Positions 12,877 to 25,875 are shown, numbered from the stretch's first letter. The stretch is DNA of 64,000 bases from Homarus americanus (GCF_018991925.1 NW_024756914.1:4134028-4198027); one strand, 5' to 3'. A program made the numbers and translations. Notes: generated by a model not told the origin, from the sequence alone.

Positions 12877-14368
12877 CTGAGCAGGAGGACCAGGAAGTTA
12901 CAGGTATATTGTTATTTCAGTATTGTTTATTTCCTGTGACGGAAACTTATTCACCTGTATAATGATCAAGTATGAGAGGTGATACAGTATATATCAGCAT
13001 GTATAAGTCACTCCTTCCCTACCCCCTCCTGTCTCTCTACCTACCTCTCCTTAGTCTCTGTCTCCCTCCTTTCCTCGTTACCTCCCTCTATATCCCTTTA
13101 CATCCCTCCCTCCCTCCCTCCCTCCCTCTCTAACTCCTTCCATGGCCTGAAACGTCTTCCACTCACCCACATTTACAAAACTCATTTCGCACAGAGCAAA
13201 TAAGTGCACCCAGGACACAGATACACTACACCCAGGACACAGATACACTACACCCAGGACACAGATACACTACACCCAGGACACAGATACACTACACCCA
13301 GGACACAGATACACTACACCCAGGACACAGATACACTACACCCAGGACACAGATACACTACACCCAGGACACAGTTACATTACACCCAGGACACAGATAC
13401 ACTACACCCAGGACACAGATACACTACACCCAGGACACAGATACACACACCCAGACACAGATACACACCCAGGACACAGACTACACAGATGACACAGGAC
13501 ACCCAGGACACAGATACACTACACCCAGGACACAGATACACTACACCCAGGACACAGATACACTACACCCAGGACACAGACACTACACAGGGACACAGAT
13601 ACACCAGGACACAGATACACCCAGGACACAGATACACTACACCCAGGACACAGATACACTACACCCAGGACACAGATACACTACACCCAGGACACAGATA
13701 CACTACACCCAGGACACAGATACACTACACCCAGGACACAGATACACTACACCCAGGACACAGATACACTACACCCAGGACACAGATACACTACACCCAG
13801 GACACAGATACACTACACCCAGGACACAGATACACTACACCCAGGACACAGATACACTACACCCAGGACACAGATACACTACACCCAGGACACAGATACA
13901 CTACACCCAGGACAACAATACAGCAGCCATGACACACACACACTAATACTAAAATCAGTGCCATAACCTGACAGTATACTTAGAAATACAGTAAAAGTAG
14001 ACTTATTAAAATACCACGGTAATTCCCTTATTGAATCTTACCTTTAGAGGAAAAAGAAAATGTATCAAATAAAACTAATTAATTTGAGTCATATACACAG
14101 GTAACACAAAGGCTTAAGTTGCCTCACACACTCACCTGGTAGACTTGTACAGGTGTGGCAGTGGGTGGCTGCTGGGGGATGGGTGGCATAGGGGTGGTAG
14201 GGGTCCTGGGTGGCTCAGGTGGCGGGATTTGAGTTTCTGAAAAATAATGATAATATAAGCGACTTTATCTAACACCATAATAATATCTGTTCATGGAGTA
14301 ATTATTTATAATGGAAGGTTTTATTTGTTTATCGATTTTTTCTAATTTTCATATCACTTGATTAGGCG

Positions 14369-14425
<57 letters not shown>

Positions 14426-17400
14426 CGTACGTACGTCCCTTCACTGCCCTAAGCTTACAGGGTTGCTGGTAAGGGCGAGTGGTGGTGGGTGGGTGTTTCT
14501 GTGGTCAGTGGTGGTGGGTGGGTGTTTCTGGTGGGTCAGTGATGGTGGGTGGGTGTGGGGTCAGTGGTGGTGGTGGTGTTTCAGTGGTGGTGGGTGGGTG
14601 TTTCTGGTGGGTCAGTGATGGGGTGGGTTTCTGGTGGGTCAGTGGTGGTGGGTGGGTGTCTGGTGGGTGTTCTCAGGTACCAGAGATGGCTGGGAATATA
14701 AAGAGAGGTGGGCTAGAGCAGAAAAGTCCATTACTCTATGAACAAACAAACTGTGAGAGAGAAAAAAGAAAGAGTGAGTAAGTGAGAGAAAGAAAGAGAG
14801 ACACAGACATACACGGACAGAGATAAAATCTGATAAGGGAAAGAGAGCGAGAGAATTTAAGGGAGAAACAGAAAGACAAGAAGATGAAAACAGAGAGAAT
14901 GAGAGAGAAGGCAAGCCATGGCTAGCAATCAGGTGGTAAGATAGAAAGGCAGACAGTCGCTGGTAAACGCTCCCATGAAAGGACCAGTTTTACGCTACAC
15001 TGAGACACAGACAATCTGCATCTCTCCTTAAATTGTAATTGGCTTATAAATGAAGTTGTGGTGAGGCAGTACAGGAGTCTACCTGGTGGGGCACTGTGGT
15101 CTGTGGGTGTACAGGTGTATACAGTATGTACATCAATAATAAAAATCAATGTAGAAAATTTAAATATATAGCAAGTATGCATGGACACACGGAGGACCCA
15201 CCTGGGGGAGTGACTGTGGGGGCTGCCATGACCTCCTCCCTCGTCGTGTTAACCATCGACAGGTTACCGTGGATAGGCAGCTTAGGCATGAAGATTTTAG
15301 GGTTGTCGAACCTGATGGCACCCTTCTCGGCCACCAGCGACGCCTGCTTCAGTGAGGTGACAGAGATGTCTCCGTCACGAGCCTCTACACGGATCTCCTG
15401 GGCGGCTGTGGCCTCCAGCCTCCTGGTCACGCTCTCCAGGCTACCGGAGACGAAGGACGAGTAAGAAATTGTCAGCAGGAACCAAGAAAAAGAGAAGGAA
15501 AATTAATTAACATAAGATTTATTAAGGAAATTACTCTTCCTTCACAGTTCACTATTAAGATAATGTAACCTGGCCCCAAAGGATATGTGCAATTAATTAT
15601 ATATCAACCCAGTTGTTGTGAAGCTTTGGCTGGAAAACTAAAATATGGTTATTATTACATTGGTGTGGCTGCATCAGGGGAGGTGCGCACGCTGATGTTT
15701 GTGAATAGAGTCCTGGCGTATCAAAACATGCCATCACAAGATTAACTATCAATTTTCACAGTAATTTTCAATGTTTTTGTAATTAGAGCCAACTTAAAAA
15801 TTAAACACTGACAGATTACAGAAAGGATGATGGAGGGTTGGAGAGACGGAGGATGGCAATTTGCACCTAGGAAATATTACCTCATGCCTAAGTTGAAGCC
15901 AAGCTGTCAGCTGTAATGGACAATATTGGCTCGTTAGTCGTAATTGACAGCTTCAACTGGGAATCTTACAGCAAGATAACCTTTCAGTACTAGCAGGTGC
16001 ATCTAGTGGCTGGGATTGAAAGTGCACCTACCTAGACTAAAGATCTGTTAGGGGAGCCTTTGTGTGTGTTCTTTAAAGCCACAATTGTGTTGATATTAAC
16101 TCAACGGATCAAATAAAACATGAAGTAAGCATTTTTCCCACATAAGTCCGTATTTTGTCACGATTCTAAACTTCCCTAAAAAACAATAACACTAATCTAG
16201 TTAAACTGTGCTGTATAGGTTTCCCCCGGCTCTCCGCTGCCCGAGTTGCATGCGCACTTTGTTTACAATTCAAACGTGACGTCACAGGGAAACATTCAGT
16301 ATTCACCAACATAGAGGAGACAATTGTATATTCAGCTCTCGTATGTAAAATGTGCAAATTCACTGCAATTCCTCCCCCCAAAAAATGTGAATGTTACATA
16401 TAGTGCATCAGTTTATCATCCGCCCGTGTGCCGTCATTCACTCTGTAGGTATTTGAATTTTTTTTATGGATTTTATAAACCATTCACCATTAATAATCAG
16501 CACACAATATGTTTATTTACTCACACCAGCTACATAAAATACTTAAGGCAACTATATACACCAGTAAAATTTATACAAAACTGTAATACAACAACAATAA
16601 TAATAAAAATAACTACAATAAATCAAGAACATTAAAAAATACAGGAGACATATTAATAATTTTTTTCTCACTTTGTATCCAGGAGACAATTATTTGCACC
16701 TGTCTGTCAATATAGAGTCTCTGTCCCCCAAATAGTTACGATGTATGAAAGAGGAAGAGGAGGATAGAGGACTTTATTTACATCACATGAAGAGTAACAC
16801 TACCAAAAGCTTATCCATTTATTCATTTTCACCTGATGGTATGGTTAGGTTAGGTTAGAAGTTAGCGTTAGGTTAGGTTATATTGCGATGCGTTGGGTTA
16901 GGTTAGGTTAAGTTAGCATTAGGCTGTTTAACCATCAGGGGAAATAAGCTGGGGAGCTAATCTTCATGTGATCCCTTTGTGTATTTCTTGATCTGTTGAT
17001 GTTCTGTATTACAACATTTCAACAACAAAGATCTTGGATAATAATAATATACTGTATCTCTGATTAACCTGATCTGCGTCATGTCACTAAACCACCGAAG
17101 CTGTGTGGTTGATTCTGGTCGAGTTGTCTATGGTAAACAGGTGGTTAGACTGATAAACCATTCTGACAGGTACTGAAATGAACTAATGACCAGTGACGAC
17201 GATGTTGTTGCTGGATTCTGACGATACTTAAATCCCAGGTGAAGCTTTTGTTGATGGTTTATACCTGTTGGAACACCTGTGTGAGTGGTGACGCTCTCTG
17301 TACCTGTGTTAGTCGGGGTCATCACTTGAATGGGGGATTAGAGTGATGTATTGACTCGTAAAAAAAATAGAATGTGAAAAAGTTAAGAAAATAAACAAGT

Positions 17401-18258
17401 CTCTCTCTCTATTATTATATTGGTTAAAATAATCAATCTAACGCAACAATCTCATACTCTAACCGGGGTCAGGGTGAAAATAACTCTAAGGAGACTACAA
17501 TCCTTATTTCAATTACAATCTTTTATGTCCCGCACGAGAGCACAAGCCTTGATTTTTTTTTTTTTTTAAGTTTTGTTAGCGTTTGTCTCTACCACACTGT
17601 TACAGCACATTTCTTCACCACACTACCTCACCACAGTACCTCCTCATCATCACACTACTGTACCTCACCACACTAAGCCCCTCACCCCTTCCCATATACA
17701 GAGATGGAAAGGGAAAGAAATCTACAAGTTTAGTCAGAAAGAGATACACACCATCATCTCTCATAGCTCAGGGCGCTCAACGACGTATCTTGTGAGCCCC
17801 AGATTAAGCTCAGCAAGTTGAAGGTTCACTTTGGTGTTGGTGTATTTGGTCGACTTAGCGGAGGAGGAGAAGAAGAAACTGGAGTCTTAAATTCACCAAA
17901 CATTTTACGTTAAGTTTCTCCTAAAAATGGACAGGAGAACGTACAATATAGCCTCCCTATAACGGATTTCTCTCTCTCCATATAACAAACACTTAGATAT
18001 AATGGACTATCATCTTTATATAGTTTATTAGTTGGAGGTTTCACATCTAACATAACCTCGATATAATGACCTTTCTTCTCCATATAGTTCTTTAAATAGA
18101 GGTTTTACTGTAAATATTAAGATATGGTCGAGTCTCAGTGTAACTTGGCCGCCATTCTTCATGTCTTCCAATGGTTTTACTTTATATGGGAGAGAGTTAC
18201 AATACGATAATCTCGGGTTTAAGGGAAGGAGGAAAATTTTATCGTCCGAACTTTGTGT

Positions 18259-18326
<68 letters not shown>

Positions 18327-19696
18327 AAATAAACAAAAACATATAAGAAGAGAGAGAGTAAGAGGGGAGAAAAGGAAAACAAAAGAAAAACAGAGATAAA
18401 AGTCAATTAAAGAGAGAGGGGGCAGGAGAGGAGGAGGAGGAAGAAGACAAGGAGATAAAAATGAGGTAAAAGGCAGTAATAAAACAAAAGAGAAAATAGA
18501 AATTGGAAGAAAGATTAAACACTTCAAAGAATAAACAGAAACACTGAAAGCTGAACCTAGAAGCTACGGTATTAATTAACCTGTGGCTTACCTGAACCTG
18601 TGGACACCCCGGGAGTAGACGTGAGGGGTTTGAATTGAACCTTGGAATGAGGCGCCTTCTGAACCTGAAATATATGAGGATTATTATAAACAAACCTGGT
18701 ATATGAGGATTACTGTAAACAAACCTGGTATATGAGGATTACTGTAAACAAACCTGGTATATGAGGATTACTGTAAGGATTTATATAAACAAACTTGGAA
18801 TTCGTGAGGATTATTGTAAACAAACTTGGAATACGTGAGGATTATTGCAAACAAACTTCACCTGCTGGTATAAACAAACTTAGAATACGTAAGCAACAGC
18901 ATAGACAAGCTAAATGTAGGAGAAAACAGCACAAGCTAAACATGGTAACACTTTATAAATTTACCCCAAAATTGGACCTTGTCACATATTGAAAAAATTC
19001 GATGACTTTGGTACAGTTACGAAGCCGTACTCGAGTTATTTTGGAAACAGACAGACAGACTGACAGACAGACAGGGCTGAAAAGAATATCCTACCCCACA
19101 GCTATGGACAGTGTGATAAATATTACATATGAGAATTAATTTGAATAAACTTAGTGTAATTTAACTTAAGATCTTTGGGGATTAATATAAATAATTTAGT
19201 GTGTGTGGTAATTAGTGTCAATAATTGATGATTGGTAGGGTTTTTTTTTATCAGTATTTGTATACATGTTATTAATACATATTTTGGTGTCTTACTTACC
19301 ACAGACAACAACAAAAGGAGAGGGGGGGGAGGAGGAGGAGGAAGAGGCGTGGGTGGTAGAAGTAAGGGGACAGGCAGGGGAAGGATAACCTACCTCCTGA
19401 ACAATGTGTACCTGTGACCTCCTGACCTTACCTGTGACCGTGAATTTCTTGGCGCCGACAATGGTGCGGTTGGGTGAGGACTCGAACAAGACTCCCCCTT
19501 GGATTCCATGTACCAAGAACTTCTGTGCACCAGCCTCTACATCATCGGGGTCTGTAAGTAAGTAATTAAGTAAATAAATATAAGTAATTAAGGAAGTAAA
19601 TATGTAAGTAAAGGAGTAAGTAAGTGACTGATGTTATTAAGTTCTCAAAAAGTTTGTTAAGTGACCAAACTGTGTTAGACGTAGAACTTTACAACT

Positions 19697-19742
<46 letters not shown>

Positions 19743-21884
19743 CACTGATGTGCAGGTAGGAGGGGTCGCTGACATAGGGTTCGGGGTGGTCATCGCGGGT
19801 GGGAGCGGTGAGGATGGTGAAGTTGTGGTAACAGTTGATGTTTAGGTCTTGATCCTTCCTGCTCATGATCCTGTTGATAGAGACCTGGGGAGAGGGAGTG
19901 TGTCAGTCGAGAGAGACACACACAGACAGATACACAGACACAGAAATACACACACACAGGAAGAGAGAGAGAGAGAGAGAGAGACACATTACGAAATAGA
20001 GACACATACAGAAATAGAGGGACACAGTTAGAGAGATATATATATACACATAGAGAGACAGAAATAGAGAGAAACAGCGAGAGAGACAAAGAGACAGATA
20101 GTTAGGTAAGAAAAGGAGAAGGTCTGCTAAATAAAATTGGATGAATAAATAAGAGAAAAGAAACAAGGAAGAGAGGAAAGGGGACAGAAGGGAGGAAGAG
20201 AAGGGGTTAAAGGGGGGGATGATAATTCAAAAGGAAAAGGGAAGAGAGGAGGAGGGATGAGAAGAGAGGGGGAAGTAGTAGGAAGAATGAGAGGGAGGTA
20301 GGGATGGATGAGAAGGCAGGAAGAGAGGGAGGTGGTAGTAGTGGAACTGAAGGAATAAAGGAAGGAAGGAAGGAAGAGGAAATGAGAAGGATAACATTAT
20401 GGTTCAAGATATGTAAATAGGAAAGGGAAGAGAAGCCAGAGGTGTTAATAAAAGAGGAATTATAGAAGAGAGAAACAAGAGTTTTAACACATCAATCATG
20501 CCTCATCACAGGTAGGTCACAGGTAGGTCACAGGTCACGGGCAGGTCACAGGTAGGTCACAGTTAGCTTACAGGTCCGCTCTCATTAATACACACAGTTC
20601 ATCATCTCAAGTAAATGGCGAACTTAATTAACTTATCATCCAGAGTAAAATACGACCTTGTCCTGAACAATAACGACCTCTGCCTGTTGTACGACCTTGA
20701 CCTGCAGTACGACTCACCTTTCCCAGCATTCGGCTTATTCCCTGCATCTTCACTCCGCCGATGACCACGTTCAGATGCCCCATCCCGTCCTGTGGAGAGA
20801 CCTGGAGTTACTACCGACGAAGGGAGACTGTGATGCTACTGACGGAGGAGGAGGAGGAGGATGAAGACTGTGGTACTACTGAAGGCAGGAAAATAGACAT
20901 AAAAATAGACAGATTGATCAAAATAAATCATCAATTGATCACAAAACTCAAAATGCTGTTATTTTCCTTAGATTTAATTCTCTCGTTAGATCAAAAAAAT
21001 AAATTCACCTTCAAAATCAAACCTTATCAAATCAATTACTCAATACAACTTGATAATTACTTTAATGTGGGTTATATTAAGTCTTGTTATAAAAATGGTA
21101 TAAATTGATTACCTTGCTGTTTATATCTGACAATAATGCTGAAGAGTATAATTATCTTCATGTTTATTGTAAAAAATACTAAGTTTGGTCTTATATATTT
21201 AATAGAGGCTAATATATATATTCAATAAATGTCAATAACACTTCTTTTGCTCTGTTATTTGTGTGTTATTTATTTGTCTAATTTTCTTTACGTTTTTATA
21301 TTGTGGTAGCGAATAACCAATCAAAACTCAGCTCTTCAAAATCCTACGTTGCGTATAACTCATCCACCAATCACGTGACTGTGTGAGGTATACAGTAACT
21401 ACCATGGGCGTATTGTTTACTATACTCAGTGTGAACGAACAAGAAGCAAGGAATTGGTGACCACTGACTAAAGCCTTGAAAACGTATTAAACTTACGCAA
21501 ATCAGCAGACCTTCTTACCACCTTTCTAATATTGAATAATGCGCCTTAATGAATAACTATGAATAACCAGGTACTTAGTCCACTATGTTATGATACTGTA
21601 AATAAAACTAACATAAAACAGAGTACCGCCAAACTCCCACCAATAGCGCCCCTGCCTGGTCACCAAGATAGCAAAGGTCAATATTTTATTTCCAGGAAGC
21701 TGAGAACACACAGGTGGAAGATGAATGTGGTGAGAGGACATCCTGGTGACAAGTCTCTCTGATATAAAAATGGTGACGTCTTGTGCTCTAGGGACAATGA
21801 CCATCAGAATGTAAACAGGTTATTTTTCTTACATACAGGGATCATATATGTAAATTACACTTACAGGTGTATAAATTTATGTAT

Positions 21885-21930
<46 letters not shown>

Positions 21931-22384
21931 GCCTCTGTATGTATTATTTTTTTATATGAAGAATCTTAATTTTTTCTAAGTATTTAATTAAGTGATGTGT
22001 GTTGTTGATGGGATTAGTGTACCTGTGTATATTAGTCAGGGACACGTGGAGCCTTACCACTCACTAGACTGTATGCTAACTCCCCACCAGCCCTCCCTCA
22101 CTCCCCACCAGCCCCCTCCCCACACCACCCCCTCCCCACCACTCACCCTCCCCACCACTCACCAAATTGAAGTTGACCGTCTTGAGTATCCAGAGTGTGA
22201 GAGAGAGGTTGATGATAGAGAGTGCCAACAGTGCCACCAGCAGGAGGTAGAGGCACCGTCGCCGCCACCCAGACGTAGCCACCCGTACATTGTGGCCACC
22301 CACTACGATGGTCGCCGACCCCGAGTCCCCGCCCCAGTCCACCTGCGGCCGGTACCCCTGAACCACACCTGTTGGGCGGCACAC
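12796..22384 (-). CDS. Scgdelta: Delta/gamma-type sarcoglycan gene, eight assembled exons
   Basis: Eight minus-strand exons (22163-22384, 20718-20789, 19746-19884, 19432-19551, 18592-18664, 15202-15440, 14136-14236, 12796-12876) have AG acceptors and GT donors, and every junction keeps frame. They total 1047 nt, or 348 codons plus TAG. The product has a short basic cytoplasmic segment, one transmembrane helix (residues about 44-67 of the assembled part), an extracellular beta-rich region with four Asn-X-Ser/Thr sites, and a C-terminal exon with four cysteines. Sarcoglycans of this family form the sarcolemmal sarcoglycan complex with dystroglycan and dystrophin. The DGMG motif just after the membrane segment and the Cys-X-Cys...GRLF ending match the delta/gamma/zeta group better than beta. 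The product is longer than human delta-sarcoglycan (about 290 residues), partly through a proline-rich exon. The first assembled exon has no Met, so the true start lies upstream. Family assignment is firm; delta versus gamma is not resolved. Confidence 0.9.
13205..13915. repeat. 22-bp minisatellite, about 32 copies
   Basis: actacacccaggacacagat plus ac, very uniform except for shortened units at 13440-13620. Lies in the last sarcoglycan intron. Confidence 0.96.
14136..14236 (-). CDS. Scgdelta: Sarcoglycan exon: proline-rich insert
   Basis: 101 nt (2 + 33 codons), acceptor tttttcag and donor gtgagt. It encodes a Pro/Thr/Gln-rich linker (ETQIPPPEPPRTPTTPMPPI, then more of the same) ending in VQVYQ. 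It lies between the beta-rich region and the cysteine exon. In the vertebrate proteins I know this position is a short linker. Frame and splice sites support a real exon. Confidence 0.8.
14369..14422. repeat. (CA)n microsatellite
   Basis: About 26 ca units in a sarcoglycan intron. Confidence 0.92.
14479..14672. repeat. ggtgggtgtttctggtgggtcagt minisatellite
   Basis: GT-rich units with tttctggtgggtcagtg recurring. Confidence 0.8.
15202..15440 (-). CDS. Scgdelta: Sarcoglycan exon: LES-TR to LPKLP region
   Basis: 239 nt (1 + 79 codons + 1), acceptor ggtag and donor gtgggt. It contains LESVTRRLEA, IRVEARDGDISV and FMPKLP, which match the family's LESPTR...LESKDGEI...RLPRLP at equal spacing (54 residues from ESVTR to PKLP by eye). 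Two further sequons, NLS and NTT, follow. Confidence 0.93.
16841..16920. repeat. Interstitial TTAGG tract in sarcoglycan intron
   Basis: ggttaggttaggttag and related units on the + strand, opposite orientation to the first three tracts. Confidence 0.7.
17942..18112. mobile_element. pogo/Tigger-like MITE, copy 2 (sarcoglycan intron)
   Basis: Ends read tacaatatagcctccctat inward from the left and tacagtaaaacctctattta inward from the right. The latter is close to the CAGTaaAACCTC terminus typical of pogo/Tigger elements. TA flanks fit the usual TA target duplication. 171 bp. It shares the ggaggtttcacat...taac...tcgatataatg core with copy 1. Confidence 0.55.
18256..18322. repeat. (GA)n microsatellite
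   Basis: About 32 ga units. Confidence 0.93.
18592..18664 (-). CDS. Scgdelta: Sarcoglycan exon: GSEG...IQTP segment
   Basis: 73 nt (2 + 23 codons + 2), acceptor tttcag and donor gtaagc. It encodes GSEGASFQGSIQTPHVYSRG, matching the family motif GAEGxVFxxSIETPxVxAxP. The junction is in frame with both neighbours. The intron side next to it holds a 29-bp minisatellite. Confidence 0.87.
18670..18860. repeat. 29-bp minisatellite
   Basis: tatgaggattactgtaaaca plus aacctggta, about 6 copies, diverging to the right; adjoins the 18592-18664 exon. Confidence 0.85.
19432..19551 (-). CDS. Scgdelta: Sarcoglycan exon: extracellular beta-strand repeat
   Basis: 120 nt (2 + 39 codons + 1), acceptor cttacag and donor gtaagg. 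It encodes VEAGAQKFLVHGIQGGVLFE and then a segment with an NRT sequon and VGAKKFTV. This aligns by eye with the vertebrate VEAYGKKFEV...LLF...VVVGAERLRV segment. Confidence 0.88.
19699..19739. repeat. (CT)n microsatellite beside exon donor
   Basis: About 20 ct units in the 194-bp sarcoglycan intron, 7 bp from the exon at 19746. Confidence 0.9.
19746..19884 (-). CDS. Scgdelta: Sarcoglycan exon: extracellular region with NFT sequon
   Basis: 139 nt, 46 codons plus one base, acceptor cccag and donor gtgagt. It encodes VSINRIMSRKDQDLNINCYH, then an NFT N-glycosylation site and an Asp/Pro-rich segment ending at HI, with the next codon split 1+2 across the intron. Divergent from vertebrates, but position and phase fit. 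Confidence 0.8.
20505..20575. repeat. caggtaggtca short repeat
   Basis: About 6 units of cacaggtaggt. Confidence 0.7.
20718..20789 (-). CDS. Scgdelta: Sarcoglycan exon: DGMG motif
   Basis: 72 nt, 24 codons, phase 0 to 0, acceptor cacag and donor gtgagt. It begins DGMGHLNVVIGGVKMQG, the conserved first extracellular strand after the membrane helix in delta/gamma/zeta sarcoglycans. Confidence 0.88.
21886..21929. repeat. (GT)n microsatellite
   Basis: About 20 gt units. Confidence 0.9.
22163..22384 (-). CDS. Scgdelta: Sarcoglycan exon: cytoplasmic segment and transmembrane helix
   Basis: 222 nt, phase 0 to phase 0, acceptor ttacag and donor gtgagt. It encodes 74 residues: a Gly-rich cytoplasmic stretch, then GWRRRCLY as the positively charged membrane anchor, a roughly 24-residue hydrophobic helix rich in Leu, and LWILKTVNFNL. 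The Trp-Arg/Lys-Arg-Cys-Leu-Tyr entry and the W-I-L-K exit are family hallmarks of gamma/delta sarcoglycan. No Met occurs in this exon. Confidence 0.9.
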
Positions 22385-22654
22385 CTGTAAGTCAGTACCT
22401 CTGCACTACAACCTGCACAAAAATATTCACACCTGTTGTACTTATAAGCTGTTTAGTTTCACTCACAAAAAAAGTATGAAAATTGTTAAGGGAAACCTAG
22501 AACTTTAAATTGTATTCTAACTTTTGCGACGAACAGAAATGGTATTAGTTTTGTGATACATTATTTACGTGCGTGTAAGAGAGCGGGATACATCTAGTCA
22601 TTTACCGGAGGAAGCTGAAGCTGAAGCTGAAATTTTACAGTAAAGTTTTATTAC

Positions 22655-22696
22655 CTGAAAAAGAAGAATGAGAGCCAGAAGGAGTTTGCAACACAT
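22655..22696 (-). CDS. Candidate first coding exon of the sarcoglycan gene
   Basis: The minus strand reads ATG at 22696, then 13 codons giving MCCKLLLALILLFQ, and ends in CAG before a gtaata donor. It ends in phase 0, which is exactly the phase of the acceptor at 22385, so the join is open. Against it: the peptide looks like a signal sequence, which is unexpected for a type II protein, and the pyrimidine run before CAG could equally be an acceptor for a noncoding exon. If used, the protein would have 362 residues. Confidence 0.3.
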
Positions 22697-24500
22697 CGTG
22701 AACTCAGATGAGAGTTTGCATAAGAGTGCAAGAAAATTTCTCTGGTGGGAGAGAGTTCAGCCGAGTGAAAAGGAAGTAGTGGGTTAAGTAAACAGAGACG
22801 CTACCAGTCATGACCTGGAGCTTGGGATACTTGTACGGGGAATTCTTCCTCTTAGTTGGCGATGAGAAAACAAAACAGCTTCGGCTTAAGAGTCTAATTG
22901 CATCTTATACCCTGATTAAATTTCTCATATTCCCTATTCTCTTATTATAATTCGAATGAAACACCAATGTAAGAACCTTTGAAAGGCCAGAGTCTGTCAG
23001 GACCTGAGTTGGTAAACACACACACAGTTACTCCCGAGGTGCCTCTATTTTGATGCTCCCCATCTGGCAACACTCGCCATTGACGTCATGATTCACGCCA
23101 CCAATCAGCTTGTGGCTCACTGACTGACCCTATTCTTGCCATGCTGTGTGACCTTACGACACAACAAATCTCCTTTCTCTCTTACTGTGGTTTGAGCTTG
23201 CGACACACCAAAAAATAATTTTCCCTGGCGAGAAAGAGAGAGAGAGAGAGAGAGAATCTTTGGACAAACCGGAAGTTATTTTTCTTCTTTTCCCGTCTCT
23301 CAAATCTTTTCTTTCGTTTTCTTTCCTTTCACATCTTTATCATCTCCTTCTAATTTCCTGCTTTCGCCTCCCCCTTACTTACACCCTCCTTCACCCCCAT
23401 CCTCTCACTAACCAACGTTTCTCTCCCTTAACCTTCCTTTTTCCCATCCCTTTCCATCCTCCTTTCTCCTTTCTCTCCTCCAGTTTCCTCTCTCCACTTC
23501 ATTTCCCCCCCCCCTTCCTCCTTCCCTCCCTCACCATTAATATAAAATCCATCAATAACAAATCTTATCTGACCTCCACAAGGCCAGTGTAAGGAGACAC
23601 CGTTACCTCACTTAAATTTCTCCTCTTCACTGGGGATACGAGGACCCATCATGCTAGTCTCAGGACAATTTCGACGCTATTGGTCACAGCAGGAGCAGGT
23701 TGAGAATTTCGTCAGGTACTCCCACAACACGAGTCTTTGTGAGCAAGATGAAGAAGCAACGTCTGAGAGGAAGATGGATAGGAGAGCGAGGGTCAGTGTT
23801 CAGTCTTACTCCATTAGCCTTCCTACTCCAGGGGTCATCTTAGAGCATTGTTTACTCCACAACACTCACGACGATGTATGACCTGCAGGAGATGATGAGA
23901 ACAGTAGGGCCAGATCCTCTCGGGAAGTGGTCACCATAGTCATCATGGGAGAGAACCACTACTGTCATCAACCCAATCGCCCGCACACTGAAAATTACTT
24001 CACGATATTAAAGCCTAATTCCTGATTCTTTAATTATCAGTGTTGCTGAAGACACAATATGAAACTGATAAACACTTAAAGCACTTTTTCATTGTATATT
24101 ATTAGCTTGACACCTGATTTTTATACAGTGAGCTTGAAATAGGGACTCAAGTGTCGGGGTTAGGCGTTACGTCACACACGAATGTTACAGGGCCAAGAGA
24201 CTGTACGTCCACTTAAGAGGGCAAACGATAATGACGTCAGACACAACACAGAAGAGGAACCACTCAAGGAACTTTCCTACAAACTTTCAACCAAATTAAA
24301 CCAGTAGTTTTTGAGGTGTAAAAAAACTCTGAAAAGTTTTATACAGGCGGTGGAGGACAGAGCTGACGACCTAACTCAGCAGTGGGGTAGCCTGGGGGGT
24401 GTTGGTGCAGGCAACGACCCCCCCCCCCCCGCCCTCCACACAGTTAACTATGAAATATATTAATGATGGAAATATCAAGGGACACCTGTCGATATGGTAA
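22697..24500. other. Upstream of sarcoglycan, no gene recognised
   Basis: A pyrimidine-rich stretch at 23275-23530 and a + strand frame at 23651-23881 without recognisable features. Confidence 0.4.
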
Positions 24501-24503
24501 TGA

Positions 24504-24596
24504 GCTTGTCCACTCCTCCACCACCACCACCACAGGCACGACGCCACCACCACCACCACAGGCACGAACTCCCCACCACCACCACAGGCACGCTAC
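24504..24596. repeat. CCACCA-rich repeat
   Basis: ccaccaccaccacaggcacg recurs three times. Confidence 0.8.
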
Positions 24597-24689
24597 GACA
24601 CGGGGAAGGACGAAGGAGTGGCAGACAGAGAGAGAGGGGTATACAATCAACAACATATTTAATTTTTAGACGATGTGAAACTTAGATTA

Positions 24690-25460
<771 letters not shown>

Positions 25461-25529
25461 CTCCCGTGGTCGTACCTTTAGTGAAAATATAAGCAATGAC
25501 TGTCTCCCTACCTGGCTGTAGCGTAGTGT

Positions 25530-25875
25530 GGTGGTGGTGGTTAGTGGTAGTGAGTGGTGTCGGGGAGGGGTTAGTGGTGGTGTGGAGGGGTTAGTGGTGG
25601 TGGGGAGTGGTGAGTGGTTGTGGGGAGTGGTTGTGGTTAGTTGTGGTAGTGGTTAAAGGTGGTTGTGGTCAGTGGAGGTTAAAGGTAGTAGTGTTAATGG
25701 TTGGTGGTAGCGTGGTTAAAGGTGGTAGTGGTGATGGTGGTTTATGGTGGTGGTGGTGGTGATTAGTGGTAGTGTGATGGTGAGTTGTGATGGTGGAGTG
25801 GTGAATGGTGATACTTGTGGTAGGGGTGGTAGTGTAGTGGTGGTTAAGTAATGATGTGGTGATGGTGGTGGTATT
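25530..25875. repeat. ggtggt/tggtagtg repeat
   Basis: GT-rich irregular units, strongly strand-asymmetric. Confidence 0.85.

Noticed and set aside
13204..13932. 242-codon open frame rich in HPGHRYTTP
   Set aside because: A 22-bp satellite without stops in any frame gives a 22-residue pseudo-repeat; it sits in an intron.
17765..17835. tagctcagggcg ... aaggttcact as a tRNA
   Set aside because: A-box is acceptable but the B-box is poor and the acceptor stem does not pair.
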